Shown in pieces: positions 24,736-34,092 of a stretch of 64,000 bases of DNA. Source of the stretch: Sphingomonadaceae bacterium (GTDB lineage Bacteria; Pseudomonadota; Alphaproteobacteria; Sphingomonadales; Sphingomonadaceae); the NCBI GenBank assembly GCA_025359425.1, contig JANYGC010000116.1, positions 1-64,000 on the forward strand. The letters are read 5' to 3'. Position 1 is the first letter of the stretch, and each line of letters opens with the position of its first letter. Below the pieces are notes generated by a model that saw nothing but the letters and a program-made list of their open reading frames with translations, was not told the origin of the DNA and did not search any database. The translations under genes and the position numbers were made by a program.

Positions 24736-24990
24736 TCAGACCTGGATGCCGAACCGTTTGGCCAGGAAGATCAGAATCATCGCGCCGAGGATCGAGTAGA
24801 CGAACCCGGCGGGTTTGAGCTGCGTTCCGGGCTGCTTGTCGAGCATGCTGCCAATCAATCCGGCAATAAACGAGCCAGCGATGCCCAGCACCATCGACAT
24901 GAGCCAGCTGTTGCCGTTGTCGCCGATATAGAACAGCTTGGCCAAAGCGCCCACGATCAGGCCCATGACTGCCATGATTACATAGTTCAT
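24736..24990 (-). CDS. GlsB/YeaQ/YmgE-family stress membrane protein
   Basis: The 84-residue protein has three hydrophobic helices: MNYVIMAVMGLIVGALAKL, SMVLGIAGSFIAGLIGSML and GFVYSILGAMILIFLAKRF. The glycine-rich LGIAGSFIAGLIG motif is the family signature (transglycosylase-associated protein). It is an inner-membrane stress protein of unclear function. It is monocistronic. Confidence 0.9.
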   Translation of the reverse strand: MNYVIMAVMGLIVGALAKLFYIGDNGNSWLMSMVLGIAGSFIAGLIGSMLDKQPGTQLKPAGFVYSILGAMILIFLAKRFGIQV

Positions 24991-25103
24991 CGTATTTCCC
25001 CTCTTCCATGCCGGACGATTCCACTGCAGGTTGCCTCGTCAGGGCCGTCGGACTGGGCCAAAGCAACACCAGACCCTTGGTCAAGTCAAGCGCTTAAGCA
25101 GCC

Positions 25104-25646
25104 TTACTGGATGCAGTCGCCGATCCGCGTGGTGGTGGTCACCTGCTCCATGTGCATCTTGCTGGCCCCGCCCATTGCTACATCGACGCTCGACGCGACC
25201 ACGTTGCCGGTATCGGTATAAGTGCCATGCGCGACCGCGTGCATCTCGCCCTTGCCCCCCGCATTGCAGGTCATTTCGGAATCGATCTTGCCACCCGCGG
25301 CATTGAACCGGTTGAACTGGCACTGGCCCTTGCCCATCCGCTCCTTCATCGCCTCGGCGCCCTTGGCGGCATCCTCTGGGGTGATGCAATAGGTCAGCGG
25401 TTTTTCGAGCATCTTGCTCTTCATCGCGGCGACCACCTGCGGCGGCATGCCCGGCATATCGAGCTGCTTGATGACAACCTGGGCCTGATACAATCCCGGC
25501 TGGATGTGCATCTCGGCGATGGCCTTGGCCGCCGCCTGGACGCTGGCCGCAGGATCGCCGGAAGCGCCGCCAGAAGGCGCGCGCCCCTTGTTGCAGCCGG
25601 TCAGCGACAGCACCGCGATCAGCGGCAGGACAACTGGCAGGCGCAT
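25104..25646 (-). CDS. DUF3617-type lipoprotein
   Basis: The ATG at 25646 gives 180 aa with a lipobox in VLSLTGCNKG. After a linker the mature domain starts IQPGLYQAQVVIKQLDMPG and contains paired cysteines (YCITPEDAA, CQFNRFNAAGG, MTCNAGG, CIQ), the pattern of DUF3617 periplasmic proteins common in sphingomonads. The function is unknown. The long upstream frame is not used because no start within it encodes a signal. Confidence 0.8.
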   Translation of the reverse strand: MRLPVVLPLIAVLSLTGCNKGRAPSGGASGDPAASVQAAAKAIAEMHIQPGLYQAQVVIKQLDMPGMPPQVVAAMKSKMLEKPLTYCITPEDAAKGAEAMKERMGKGQCQFNRFNAAGGKIDSEMTCNAGGKGEMHAVAHGTYTDTGNVVASSVDVAMGGASKMHMEQVTTTTRIGDCIQ

Positions 25647-25811
25647 CGTAAATTCCTTTCGGTCAAGCGGCCCGGCGGCAGCATATCGAGCCCGCAGCCG
25701 ACTGCCAACCATGCGCGAACCAGCCATGCCGTAAGGGCAGCCGCGTGCGGCTTGCAAGCGGGGCTTTTCTGCGCCTATCTTGCGCTCAAATACGCCTGTT
25801 GGAGACCAGCT

Positions 25812-27005
25812 ATGAACCTTGATTTCAGCGCCGAAGACCTCGCCTTCCGGGACGAGGTTCGCGCCTTCATCGCCGAGAGTTATCCCGCCTCGCTGCGCGG
25901 CAAGCAAGACGAAGGCGACGAGCTGGCGAAGGAAGATTTCCTCTCGTGGCACCAGGTCCTCGCCAAGAAGGGCTGGGTCGCGCCGGCCTGGCCGGTCGAA
26001 TACGGCGGCACCGGCTGGAGCTCGACCCAGCGCTACATCTGGTCAGAGGAAACCGCGCGCGCCGATTGCATCCGGCTGATGCCGTTCGGTCTCGCCATGG
26101 TTGGCCCGGTAATCTACACTTTCGGCACCCCCGAACAGAAGGCCCACTTCCTCCCCCGCATCCTGTCGGGCGAGGATTGGTGGTGCCAGGGCTATTCCGA
26201 GCCGGGCGCCGGGTCCGATCTCGCCTCGCTGCGGACCAAAGCGGTGCGTGACGGCGATGACTATCTGGTAACCGGCCAGAAGACCTGGACCACCATGGCG
26301 CAGCATGCCGACTGGGGCTTCTTCCTCGTCCGCACCGATAACGACGTGAAAATGCAGGAAGGGATCAGCTTTCTGCTGATCGACATGAAGAGCCCGGGGA
26401 TCGAGGTCCGCCCGATCATCACGCTGGGCGGTGAGCATGAAGTCAACGAAGTGTGGCTCGACAACGTCCGGGTGCCGATCAGCAACCGCGTTTACGAAGA
26501 GAACAAGGGCTGGACTTGCGCCAAGTTCCTGCTCGCGCACGAACGGGTCGGAATCGCCGGAGTTGCTTCGTCGAAGCGCGGGGTCGAGAAGTTGAAAGCA
26601 GTCGCCATGACCGAGATGGAAGGAGACCGTTCGCTGCTCGCCAATCCGTTCTTCCGCCGCAAAGTGGCCGAGCTAGAGATCGATCTGGCCGCGCTTGAAT
26701 ATACCGAACTGCGCACGCTCGCCGGCATGGCCGCCGGCAAGAACCCCGGGCCGGAAAGCTCGGTGCTCAAGATCAAGGGCAGCGAGATCCAGCAGCGGCT
26801 GACCGAGCTGACGCTCGAAATGGCCGGGCATTACGGCGCGCCCTATTTCCGCGGCTTTGGTGAGGGTGACAACGAGCACCCGATCGGTCAGGAATGGGCC
26901 AACCGCGCCGCGCCAACCTATTTCAACGCGCGCAAGACCACGATCTATGGCGGCTCGAACGAGATTCAGCGCAACGTGATTGCAAAAATGGTGCTGGGGC
27001 TCTGA
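25812..27005 (+). CDS. Acyl-CoA dehydrogenase (first of pair)
   Basis: The protein has 397 residues with all three acyl-CoA dehydrogenase domains. The helical N-terminus is MNLDFSAEDLAFRDEVRAF, the FAD-binding strand region contains GYSEPGAGSDLASL and KTWTTMAQHADW, and the C-terminus is TTIYGGSNEIQRNVIA. It resembles the heterodimeric FadE-like enzymes (for example steroid or long-chain side-chain oxidation) that occur as two unlike subunits, as with the next gene. The substrate is unknown. Confidence 0.9.
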   Translation: MNLDFSAEDLAFRDEVRAFIAESYPASLRGKQDEGDELAKEDFLSWHQVLAKKGWVAPAWPVEYGGTGWSSTQRYIWSEETARADCIRLMPFGLAMVGPVIYTFGTPEQKAHFLPRILSGEDWWCQGYSEPGAGSDLASLRTKAVRDGDDYLVTGQKTWTTMAQHADWGFFLVRTDNDVKMQEGISFLLIDMKSPGIEVRPIITLGGEHEVNEVWLDNVRVPISNRVYEENKGWTCAKFLLAHERVGIAGVASSKRGVEKLKAVAMTEMEGDRSLLANPFFRRKVAELEIDLAALEYTELRTLAGMAAGKNPGPESSVLKIKGSEIQQRLTELTLEMAGHYGAPYFRGFGEGDNEHPIGQEWANRAAPTYFNARKTTIYGGSNEIQRNVIAKMVLGL

Positions 27006-27033
27006 CCCGCGGCACGCGAGAGGATTTGATAAG

Positions 27034-28164
27034 ATGGATCTGAGCACCACCGAAACCCAGGGAATGCTGCGCGATACGCTGTCGCGGTTCCTGGCCGATA
27101 CCTACACCTTCGATGCCCGGCAGAAGATGATCGCCAGCCCCGAAGGCCGCGATCCGGGCATCTGGCGTGCACTGTCGAGCGAGCTCGGCCTGACGTGCGC
27201 GCCGTTTTCCGAAGAGCTTGGCGGCATGGGCGGCGGGGCGATCGAAAACCAGATCATGATGGAGGAATTCGGCAAGGTCATCGCGATAGAGCCGTGGCTG
27301 CAAACCGTGGTCGCGGGCGGCGGCGCGCTGGTTGCCGCCGGAGGTCCGCTGGCCGAGGCAACCATCCCGGCGATCATCGCGGGCGACTGCGTGATCGCCT
27401 TTGCCTATGCCGAACCGCAGGGCCGCTACAACCTCGCCGACATCGGCACGACCGCGAAGAAGGACGGCGCCGGCTATGTCCTGAACGGCCACAAGGGCGT
27501 GGTCTATGCTGCGCCGTGGGCGACGCACCTGCTGGTCACCGCGCGCACCGGCGGCGGACGCCGCGAGCGCGACGGGGTCGAGCTGTTCCTCGTCGATGCC
27601 AAAGCCAAAGGCATCTCGCGCCGCGACTATCCAACTGTCGACGGCTTCCGCGCCAGCGAGGTTTATTTCGAAAACGTCGCGATTCCCGGTGAGGCACTGC
27701 TCAGCGGCGGGATCGACCTGATCGAGCGGGTGGCCGACGAATGCACCGTTGCAGTTTGTGCCGAAGCGACCGGAATCAGCCGCGCAATGCTCGCCCAGAC
27801 GGTCGAATACACCGGCCAGCGCAAGCAGTTCGGGGTCCCGATCGGCAAGTTCCAGGTGCTCCAGCACCGCATGGCCGACATGCTGGTCGAAGCCGAGCAG
27901 ATCGCCTCGATGGCCTTGATGGGCACGCTGCGGCTCGATGCCGAGAAGGACGCCCGCAAGGCGGCGGTGTCGATGGTCAAGGCCAAGGTCGCCAAGTCGA
28001 TCCGCTTCATCGGCCAGAGCGCGGTGCAAACGCATGGCGGGATCGGGATCACGATGGAGCTGGCGATCGGGCACTATTTCAAGCGCGCGACGATGATCGA
28101 AGGCCAGTTCGGCAGCGCCGATCATCACCTCGAACGCTTCGAAGCGCTGACTTACACGGCTTGA
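27034..28164 (+). CDS. Acyl-CoA dehydrogenase (second of pair)
   Basis: The protein has 376 residues from the ATG at 27034, starting 28 bp after the first dehydrogenase. It retains the fold (FAYAEPQGRYNLADI, GQRKQFGVPIGKFQVLQHRMAD, QTHGGIGITMELAIGHYF), but the FAD/substrate motif EPGAGSD is degraded to EPQGRYN. This is typical of the beta partner in heterotetrameric acyl-CoA dehydrogenases. It probably acts as a complex with its neighbour. Confidence 0.9.
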   Translation: MDLSTTETQGMLRDTLSRFLADTYTFDARQKMIASPEGRDPGIWRALSSELGLTCAPFSEELGGMGGGAIENQIMMEEFGKVIAIEPWLQTVVAGGGALVAAGGPLAEATIPAIIAGDCVIAFAYAEPQGRYNLADIGTTAKKDGAGYVLNGHKGVVYAAPWATHLLVTARTGGGRRERDGVELFLVDAKAKGISRRDYPTVDGFRASEVYFENVAIPGEALLSGGIDLIERVADECTVAVCAEATGISRAMLAQTVEYTGQRKQFGVPIGKFQVLQHRMADMLVEAEQIASMALMGTLRLDAEKDARKAAVSMVKAKVAKSIRFIGQSAVQTHGGIGITMELAIGHYFKRATMIEGQFGSADHHLERFEALTYTA

Positions 28165-28171
28165 ACCCGGC

Positions 28172-28888
28172 ATGACGCTGCGCGCGGCACTGTTTGGCGC
28201 GCGCGGCGGCATCGGTGCTGCCTTGGCAGCGCAAGTGTGCGCCGATCCCGCCTATGCCGAGGTCTGGCTGGGCGCGCGCTCACTCCTCCCCGGCGCCGCG
28301 CCAGATGCGCATTCGTTTGTGTTCGACAGCGATGACGAAGCCAGTCTTGCCGCCGCCGCATCGACCATCGGCGGCGAGCTCGATCTGGTGCTGGTCACCA
28401 CTGGCCTGCTGCACCGCGCAGGGCTGCCGTTGCCTGAAAAGAGCTACCGCACGCTTGATCCCGCCGCGATGGCCGAACTGTACCGCGCCAACACCATCGG
28501 CCCGGCGATGATCGCCAAGCATTTCCTCCCGCTCCTCCCGCGCGGCCGCCGCGCGGTGTTCGCGGTTTTGTCGGCGCGGGTCGGGTCGATCGGCGACAAC
28601 CGGCTGGGAGGCTGGCACAGCTACCGCGCCGCGAAAGCTGCGCTCAACATGCTGGTCGCCACCTTTGCGATCGAATGCCGCCGCAGCCATCCGCTGGCGG
28701 TGATTGCTGCGCTCCACCCCGGCACGGTCGATACTGCGCTCTCGGCCCCGTTCCAGCGCGGGTTGCCCGACGGCCAGGTCCAGCCGCCCGCCGCCGCCGC
28801 CGCCGCGCTGCTCGCAACGCTGGCCCGGCTGACCCCGGACCAGTCGGGCGGGCTCTACGCCTGGGACGGTACCCGCCTGCCGTGGTAG
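28172..28888 (+). CDS. Short-chain dehydrogenase, CsgA-like
   Basis: The 238-residue SDR has nucleotide-binding FGARGGIGAALA at residues 8-19 and catalytic YRAAKAALN with Ser upstream (VLSARVGSI). It starts 8 bases after the dehydrogenase pair and is probably cotranscribed with it. Related proteins are annotated as cell-cell signalling CsgA-like oxidoreductases, with no proven substrate. Confidence 0.85.
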   Translation: MTLRAALFGARGGIGAALAAQVCADPAYAEVWLGARSLLPGAAPDAHSFVFDSDDEASLAAAASTIGGELDLVLVTTGLLHRAGLPLPEKSYRTLDPAAMAELYRANTIGPAMIAKHFLPLLPRGRRAVFAVLSARVGSIGDNRLGGWHSYRAAKAALNMLVATFAIECRRSHPLAVIAALHPGTVDTALSAPFQRGLPDGQVQPPAAAAAALLATLARLTPDQSGGLYAWDGTRLPW

Positions 28889-28895
28889 CTTGCGC

Positions 28896-29612
28896 TCAAT
28901 CGTGAATGGCCGCCATAATCGGTCCGGCCACGGCGGATTGAACCAGAACTGCGGTCTTGAGCCCGGCTTGCCTGGCAGCGGGCAAGGCCCAATGGTGCGT
29001 CCCCCCGCTAAATTTGCCAAGCAACGCGAATTCGCGCACGACATTGCGGTGCGGTAGCGTGCGCCCGCCGTTCTCACCCGCCTTGATCGGGATTTGGACG
29101 ATCCGGGGATCGTAGCGCACCAGATAGACCCAACTCGCCGCGCTGGCTCCGCTCACCGTTGCCTGCCCGCCTGCCAGCGTCAATCTGACCGCATCGCCGC
29201 CGCGGTCAAAGCGGCGCAAGGCTCCCTCGACTTCGCCGCGCCCGCTGCCGACCACATCGCCGCGGCCGTTGATGACGACTTGCGGGGTGAACACCCCGTC
29301 ATGGCCCAGTGTGGCGGCATAGGCACGCTGCCGCGCGGTAAATTGGGGCCGCGCAAAACTGTCCTGCCAGCCAAGATAATCCCAGTAAGTGACCTGCCAC
29401 GACAAGGTCAGCACGTCCGGCTTGTCGGCCAGCGCCATCACATTGGCATTGGCCGGCGGGCACGACGAACAGCCCTGGCTTTGAAACAGCTCGACCACTT
29501 GCAGCGCATGGCCCGGCGGGAGCGGGGTGGCCTGCCCGGGTGCACAAGAGCCGAGTACCGCGCCCATGGTTGCGGCCAGCGCGGCCCGGGACAAGTAGAA
29601 ATGTCGGGTCAT
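28896..29612 (-). CDS. DUF1223 thioredoxin-fold lipoprotein
   Basis: The ATG at 29612 has AGGAG 9 bases upstream and gives 238 aa (MTRHFYLSRAALAATMGAVL, possible lipobox VLGSCAPG). The motif ELFQSQGCSSCPPANANV, with a CxxC, and the downstream segment VFTPQVVINGRGDVVGS define DUF1223. It is probably an envelope redox or chaperone protein of unknown partner. It converges on the SDR gene with a 7-bp gap. Confidence 0.85.
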   Translation of the reverse strand: MTRHFYLSRAALAATMGAVLGSCAPGQATPLPPGHALQVVELFQSQGCSSCPPANANVMALADKPDVLTLSWQVTYWDYLGWQDSFARPQFTARQRAYAATLGHDGVFTPQVVINGRGDVVGSGRGEVEGALRRFDRGGDAVRLTLAGGQATVSGASAASWVYLVRYDPRIVQIPIKAGENGGRTLPHRNVVREFALLGKFSGGTHHWALPAARQAGLKTAVLVQSAVAGPIMAAIHD

Positions 29613-29670
29613 CTGCGGCGTCTCCTGGTGGTTCACCCGGCAGTTCGCGGCAAGCGCCCACCGGGTTACA

Positions 29671-30540
29671 TCAGCAGCCCCACGAACAGGTCAGCGCCGA
29701 CCCGCCGTTGAGCGACACGACTTGCGCCGCTCCGCCGCAGGCTTCGTCCTCCAGCGGGGTGAAATCGGGCTCGCGCGGGGCGCCGAAGCCCAAACGCGCG
29801 AGCGTCCGCTGGACCTTGTCGGCCGGTTCGAGGAAGCTGATCGTGCGGGCATAGCTGCTGTCAGAATCGGGCGGAGAAACCCGGTGCGTGGTCAGTCGGC
29901 TAAGGCGCAGCCCGTGCCAGGTGGTCGCCGCAGCGAACTTCACCGCCGCGTCCTGGGTGGTTGTTCCGGCTTGGTCGGTCACCGATTTGGCCCAGACCCC
30001 CAGCGGCACGTCCCACGCATCGAGCTTGACTGACACGCCCTTGCCGCTGCCCAGCTCCATCGCCGCGTCGAGCTTCTTATAAATCGCATCGAGCACCGGC
30101 CCGGCCTTGCACTGATCGGCGGCCGCAAAGCGCAGCGTCCCGTCGAGCGCGACCGGCAGCGCGGCTTCCTGCGTCGGGGTGGCCATGGCGGCGGCATCAT
30201 CGCTCGCCACCGGGGTCGCAATCGACGATCCGGTCAATTCCTTGTCGGGCCCGGGCCCCACCAGCGACGAGCCGAACCACGCCGCCAGCGCGATCACCAA
30301 TGCGGTCGGAACCCCGAACACCACCGCCTTGGGCAAGGCCCCGCCGCGTTCGGGCACGGGGTGCGCATCGTGCCAGTCGGTCAGCGGTGCGGGCATGACC
30401 GGCGGCGTTGGCGGGGGCGTTTGCGGCACGTCTTGCGCGGCGAACAGCTTGGCCTTCTGCGCGGCAAATTCGGCATCGGTCAGCGCCCCGCTCTTGTGCA
30501 GCTGGGTCAGCCGTTCGAGTTGATCGATCCAGTCAGCCAT
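29671..30540 (-). CDS. SHOCT-like domain membrane protein
   Basis: The 289 residues from the ATG at 30540 begin with a SHOCT-like helix pair (IDQLERLTQLHKSGALTDAEFAAQKAKL). A proline-rich linker and one TM helix (AVVFGVPTALVIALAAWFG, residues about 70-90) follow. The rest is a periplasmic domain rich in cysteines near the end (ACGG, CSWGC). The stop lies 58 bases from the DUF1223 start. It sits directly downstream of the TIR gene on the same strand (135-bp gap), so coexpression is possible. The function is unknown. Confidence 0.75.
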   Translation of the reverse strand: MADWIDQLERLTQLHKSGALTDAEFAAQKAKLFAAQDVPQTPPPTPPVMPAPLTDWHDAHPVPERGGALPKAVVFGVPTALVIALAAWFGSSLVGPGPDKELTGSSIATPVASDDAAAMATPTQEAALPVALDGTLRFAAADQCKAGPVLDAIYKKLDAAMELGSGKGVSVKLDAWDVPLGVWAKSVTDQAGTTTQDAAVKFAAATTWHGLRLSRLTTHRVSPPDSDSSYARTISFLEPADKVQRTLARLGFGAPREPDFTPLEDEACGGAAQVVSLNGGSALTCSWGC

Positions 30541-30675
30541 GCGCCAGTCCCCCGCCGGATTCGTCGTTGCAGCCATGGCTAACCCGGCAAGGCAGGAGCG
30601 ACAAGGGCGAAGTCGCGGCAAGCCCGCGCGGTGCGGTCGGCACACCGGCAAGACCGACCGCGGCTCCCCGGACCG

Positions 30676-33600
30676 CTACTTCTTGTCGGGCGCTTTCGCC
30701 TTGTCGTCAGGCTTGGCCGCGGACTTCAGCGCCGCATTGGACGAGGCGAGCAGGCTCGCCGCCTGGCCCCGCAGGCTCTGCAGCCGCGACAGCCTCGCCC
30801 CCAACTCGCCAGCCTCGTTGACCGGACCGGACGTCGCCGCAATCCGGTCGGCGTCGGCGGCCAGCGCGCGGGCCCGTTCGGCGTTGTCCTTGCGCAGCTT
30901 GTATGACTGCCGTTTGGTGCCCGAGGCGAACAGGCCAGGTTTCTCGAGCGCGGCCAGCCCGGCGACCTGACCGGACAAGCGGCCAACTTCTGCCCGCGCA
31001 CCTTCGATCTCGACATGGGCGCGGGCCAGGTTTTGCTTCAGTTTGTCGGTGTTGGCCTTGGCGGCGCTGGCTGACGCGACAGCCGAGGAGACCGGCAAGG
31101 CAACAAGCCGGCGATAGGAAGCTACGGCCCCGCGCGCCGAAACGAGCGCATTCATCGGGTCAGAGGCCCGTCCAGAGGCAGCCACAGTCGCGGCGAGATC
31201 GCCTCTGGCACCGCGCGCCTTGTTCAAGGCACGATCGATCAGCACAGCGCCTTCTGGGGGCAAATTGCGCTTGCCCGCAGCGGCGGCTTGTTCCTGGCCG
31301 CGCAACCAGCGATCGGCATCGCCTGAAAGCGCCGCGCCCTGCTGCCGGACGAGACCCACCGCCAGGCCGTTCGCTTGCTGGACCAGCGCGGGATTGCCCG
31401 GCTCGGCGGCGCTTTGCGCAAGCAGCGCTGCGAGTTTTTGCTGGCCGCCCGCAAGCGCTGCGATCTCGGCTTGCGGCCGTCCGGCACTGCGCGATGCGGC
31501 AATCAGCGCGGCCATCGCACCGACCAGCGGCTGCGACGCACTGGGGCCAGTGGCAAGGGCGGCGGCTTCGGTTTCGGCTGAGACAGTGAGGCCCAGGTCG
31601 GCGACCACGGCGACGGGAGCCGCAGCAGTGGTCGCGCCCGCAGTAGGGCCGTTGCCGCCCGTGAACCATACCGCACCGCCGGCACCCGCCAGTGCAATCA
31701 CGCCCACCAAGGCGGCGACGCGCGGCAGGGCGGACTTGCGCTTGCCGCCGGCTGGCACGGCGTCATCATTTGCGGCCTGTCCCGCGCGCCCGGCGAGTGC
31801 TGTTTGCAGGGCCACCGGCTTGATCAGGTAGTCATCGCTCTGCACCCGAGCGGGCTGTTCGTCCGGCGGCAGATCGCCCCCGCTCCCGCCCGGCGGCTTG
31901 CTGCGCGCGCGATTGGTGGCGGGCTTGGCTCCCTTGAGCGGGATAGCGGCAGGATCGGCGGCAGAAACGCCGGCTGGCTTGGCCCCTGCATCAGGAACGA
32001 AGGCAACGGCTGGCGCTGCGGTTGCAGGTTCCAGCACGGTCGTCGCGCTGGCCGCAACCGCAATCTCGGCGGCTGGTGCCGCTTCGGGCGCAACCGCAGC
32101 GGGCACGGGTGCGCGGCTGGCAGGCACCGCGGCCTTGACCGGTTCGGGCATGGCCGCAGGTGCCACTGCCGGGCCATCGACGGCCAGCCACAAGCGCCGC
32201 AAGCTCGCGACGTGCACGGCGTTGCGCTCGCGCAGATGCTCGTCGCGCTCGATCTGCCAGACATGCTGGTCGAGCGGCGTCGCCGCTTCGGCCGAGCGGA
32301 TCTGCCGCATCACGTCGAGCGCCGCGCGCTGCTTGCCGAGATGGTCGGCGACGATCGCCTTCCATTCGAGCGCGGCGGGGTATTCGGGATCGAGCATCAG
32401 CGCCCGGTCGAGCGCCTCTTCGGCCGCTGCCGGCTGACCTTCGGCCAGCAGGCATTCGCCCAGACAAGTCAGCGCGACGTTGCGGCTGCTGTCGAACGGC
32501 GAGAGTTCGTCCTGCTTGCGGTAAGCGGTGACCGCCTCGGCCGTGCGCCCAAGCATGCGGTACGAATTGCCCAGGATCAGGTACGACTGCGGCGAACTCG
32601 GCCACAGTTCCACCGTGCGCCGCGCCAGCCGCAGGCAGATCTCGTATTCGCCCAGGCCCTTGTAGGCCCCGGCCAGCGCCATCAGCACCGACGGATTGTT
32701 GCCGTCCAGCCGCATGGCCTGCCGGGTCTGGCCCTGGATTTCCCGGATCTGTTCCGCGTCAGGCCTCAGCCCCTGGGCTTCGGGCAAGGCCGCGAGCCCG
32801 GAGGCCAGCAATGCGTGGGCGAGCCCGATGTCCGGCGCGGCGGCGACTGCCAGCTGCGCCTCTTCAACCGCGAGCCGGGCCCCGTCGTTGTCGGTGCGCA
32901 GCGAGTTGGCGGCAGAGCGAAGAATGTGGTCCCACGCTGTAAACGGTGCGCGCTTGGCCATCGCCCGGGTCTGCTCGCGCTGGACGATCTGCTCGGCAAA
33001 CTGCGCCGCGGCGGCCACCGGCAGGGTGTCGGCTGAAAACTCGGCGCTTTCGGCGTCGGTAACCAGACGCGTTGACCACAGCACGTTACCCGAATCGCCG
33101 TCGATCAGCTGCGCGGTCAGCCGGGTATCCTTGCCGCTGCGCTGCAACTTGCCCTCGACCAGGTAGCGCGCCTCGAGCTGGCGGCCGACATCCTTGTGAT
33201 CGATCGGCTTGCCGCGCCAGGCGGCCATCGAGCCCGCCGCGATGACGCGAAAATGACCATTGTGAGCGAGCTCGCGGGTCATCTCCTCGGTCAGGTCTTC
33301 GGCCAGCACCTCAAGCTCATCGTCGCCGCCGCGGCAGCCCACGGGCAGCACCGCAACCGTGCTGCGACCGGCCGAAACGCGCGCCGCCGGGGCTGGTCCG
33401 GGCGTGGCCGCGACGGTTGCTGCCGGGGCGGGCGCCGCCACCGGATCTGGCTCCGCGCGGCCGATCTTGTGCCGCAAGTCAGCGACGAAGGCGAGCCAGG
33501 CCTTGTCCTCAAGGTCGCCGCGCCAATGGAACATTTCGACCGTCTGTTTCAATTCGAACATGACCGGGCGGTCGCAGGCTTCGATCATCACCGGCATCAG

Positions 33601-33852
33601 CGTGTGGCCGCGGTCAGCGATGGTCGCCTCGGCCCGGACCCAGCGTGAATTGACCGAGCGCGGCGACCACAGCACCACCACCGACTTGGCCGTGCGCAGC
33701 GACTTTTCGGTCACCGCGTCATAGTCCTCACCAGACCGAAGCGTGGCGTCCCACCAGACGACCAGGCCGGCCGCGGTCAAGGAATCGGCATAGATCCGGG
33801 CGATCGCCGCATCTTCGCGATTGTACGAAATGAAAACGTCAGGACTGCTCAT
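30676..33852 (-). CDS. TIR - TolB-like - TPR - membrane - coiled-coil protein, 1058 aa
   Basis: The ATG at 33852 gives 1058 residues. Residues 4-135 are a TIR domain (DVFISYNREDAAIARIYAD, WWDATLRSGEDYD, VVVLWSPRSVNSRWVRAEA). Residues about 160-290 (VAVLPVGCRGGDDELEVLAE, YLVEGKLQRSGKDTRLTAQL) match the TolB-like/FlgO-like region that often precedes TPRs in adenylate-cyclase-type proteins. TPR-like repeats run to about 560. An Ala/Pro linker leads to one TM helix (VAALVGVIALAGAGGAVWF, about 725-745), then a helical alanine-rich tail ending KAPDKK. Whether the TIR domain is an NADase is unclear: acidic residues D45 and E49 sit in the right helix, but I cannot align them by eye. Confidence 0.85.
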   Translation of the reverse strand: MSSPDVFISYNREDAAIARIYADSLTAAGLVVWWDATLRSGEDYDAVTEKSLRTAKSVVVLWSPRSVNSRWVRAEATIADRGHTLMPVMIEACDRPVMFELKQTVEMFHWRGDLEDKAWLAFVADLRHKIGRAEPDPVAAPAPAATVAATPGPAPAARVSAGRSTVAVLPVGCRGGDDELEVLAEDLTEEMTRELAHNGHFRVIAAGSMAAWRGKPIDHKDVGRQLEARYLVEGKLQRSGKDTRLTAQLIDGDSGNVLWSTRLVTDAESAEFSADTLPVAAAAQFAEQIVQREQTRAMAKRAPFTAWDHILRSAANSLRTDNDGARLAVEEAQLAVAAAPDIGLAHALLASGLAALPEAQGLRPDAEQIREIQGQTRQAMRLDGNNPSVLMALAGAYKGLGEYEICLRLARRTVELWPSSPQSYLILGNSYRMLGRTAEAVTAYRKQDELSPFDSSRNVALTCLGECLLAEGQPAAAEEALDRALMLDPEYPAALEWKAIVADHLGKQRAALDVMRQIRSAEAATPLDQHVWQIERDEHLRERNAVHVASLRRLWLAVDGPAVAPAAMPEPVKAAVPASRAPVPAAVAPEAAPAAEIAVAASATTVLEPATAAPAVAFVPDAGAKPAGVSAADPAAIPLKGAKPATNRARSKPPGGSGGDLPPDEQPARVQSDDYLIKPVALQTALAGRAGQAANDDAVPAGGKRKSALPRVAALVGVIALAGAGGAVWFTGGNGPTAGATTAAAPVAVVADLGLTVSAETEAAALATGPSASQPLVGAMAALIAASRSAGRPQAEIAALAGGQQKLAALLAQSAAEPGNPALVQQANGLAVGLVRQQGAALSGDADRWLRGQEQAAAAGKRNLPPEGAVLIDRALNKARGARGDLAATVAASGRASDPMNALVSARGAVASYRRLVALPVSSAVASASAAKANTDKLKQNLARAHVEIEGARAEVGRLSGQVAGLAALEKPGLFASGTKRQSYKLRKDNAERARALAADADRIAATSGPVNEAGELGARLSRLQSLRGQAASLLASSNAALKSAAKPDDKAKAPDKK

Positions 33853-34092
33853 TAAACCCCCGCCAGCAGCGCAGAGCCAGTCCATGCAGACGGGTCACAC
33901 CGCAGATATGAAACGCGCAGCTGTCCACGCGATTGATTCTGATTCGGCGACCCCGAAGATAAGTTTATTTCACAAACGCCCGAACGGCAAGCACTTGGCG
34001 GCTTGCCGCGCGTCGCTGTGTGCCAGCCGGGGACTGGACACGCGGCGGCGCGTTCCCGTCCCCGGCTTGAACTGGGCGGCTATGTTCGCCAT

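Noticed and set aside
34040..34092. A LexA box before uvrB
   Set aside because: GTTC and GAAC words occur but not with the 7-base spacing of the direct repeat.
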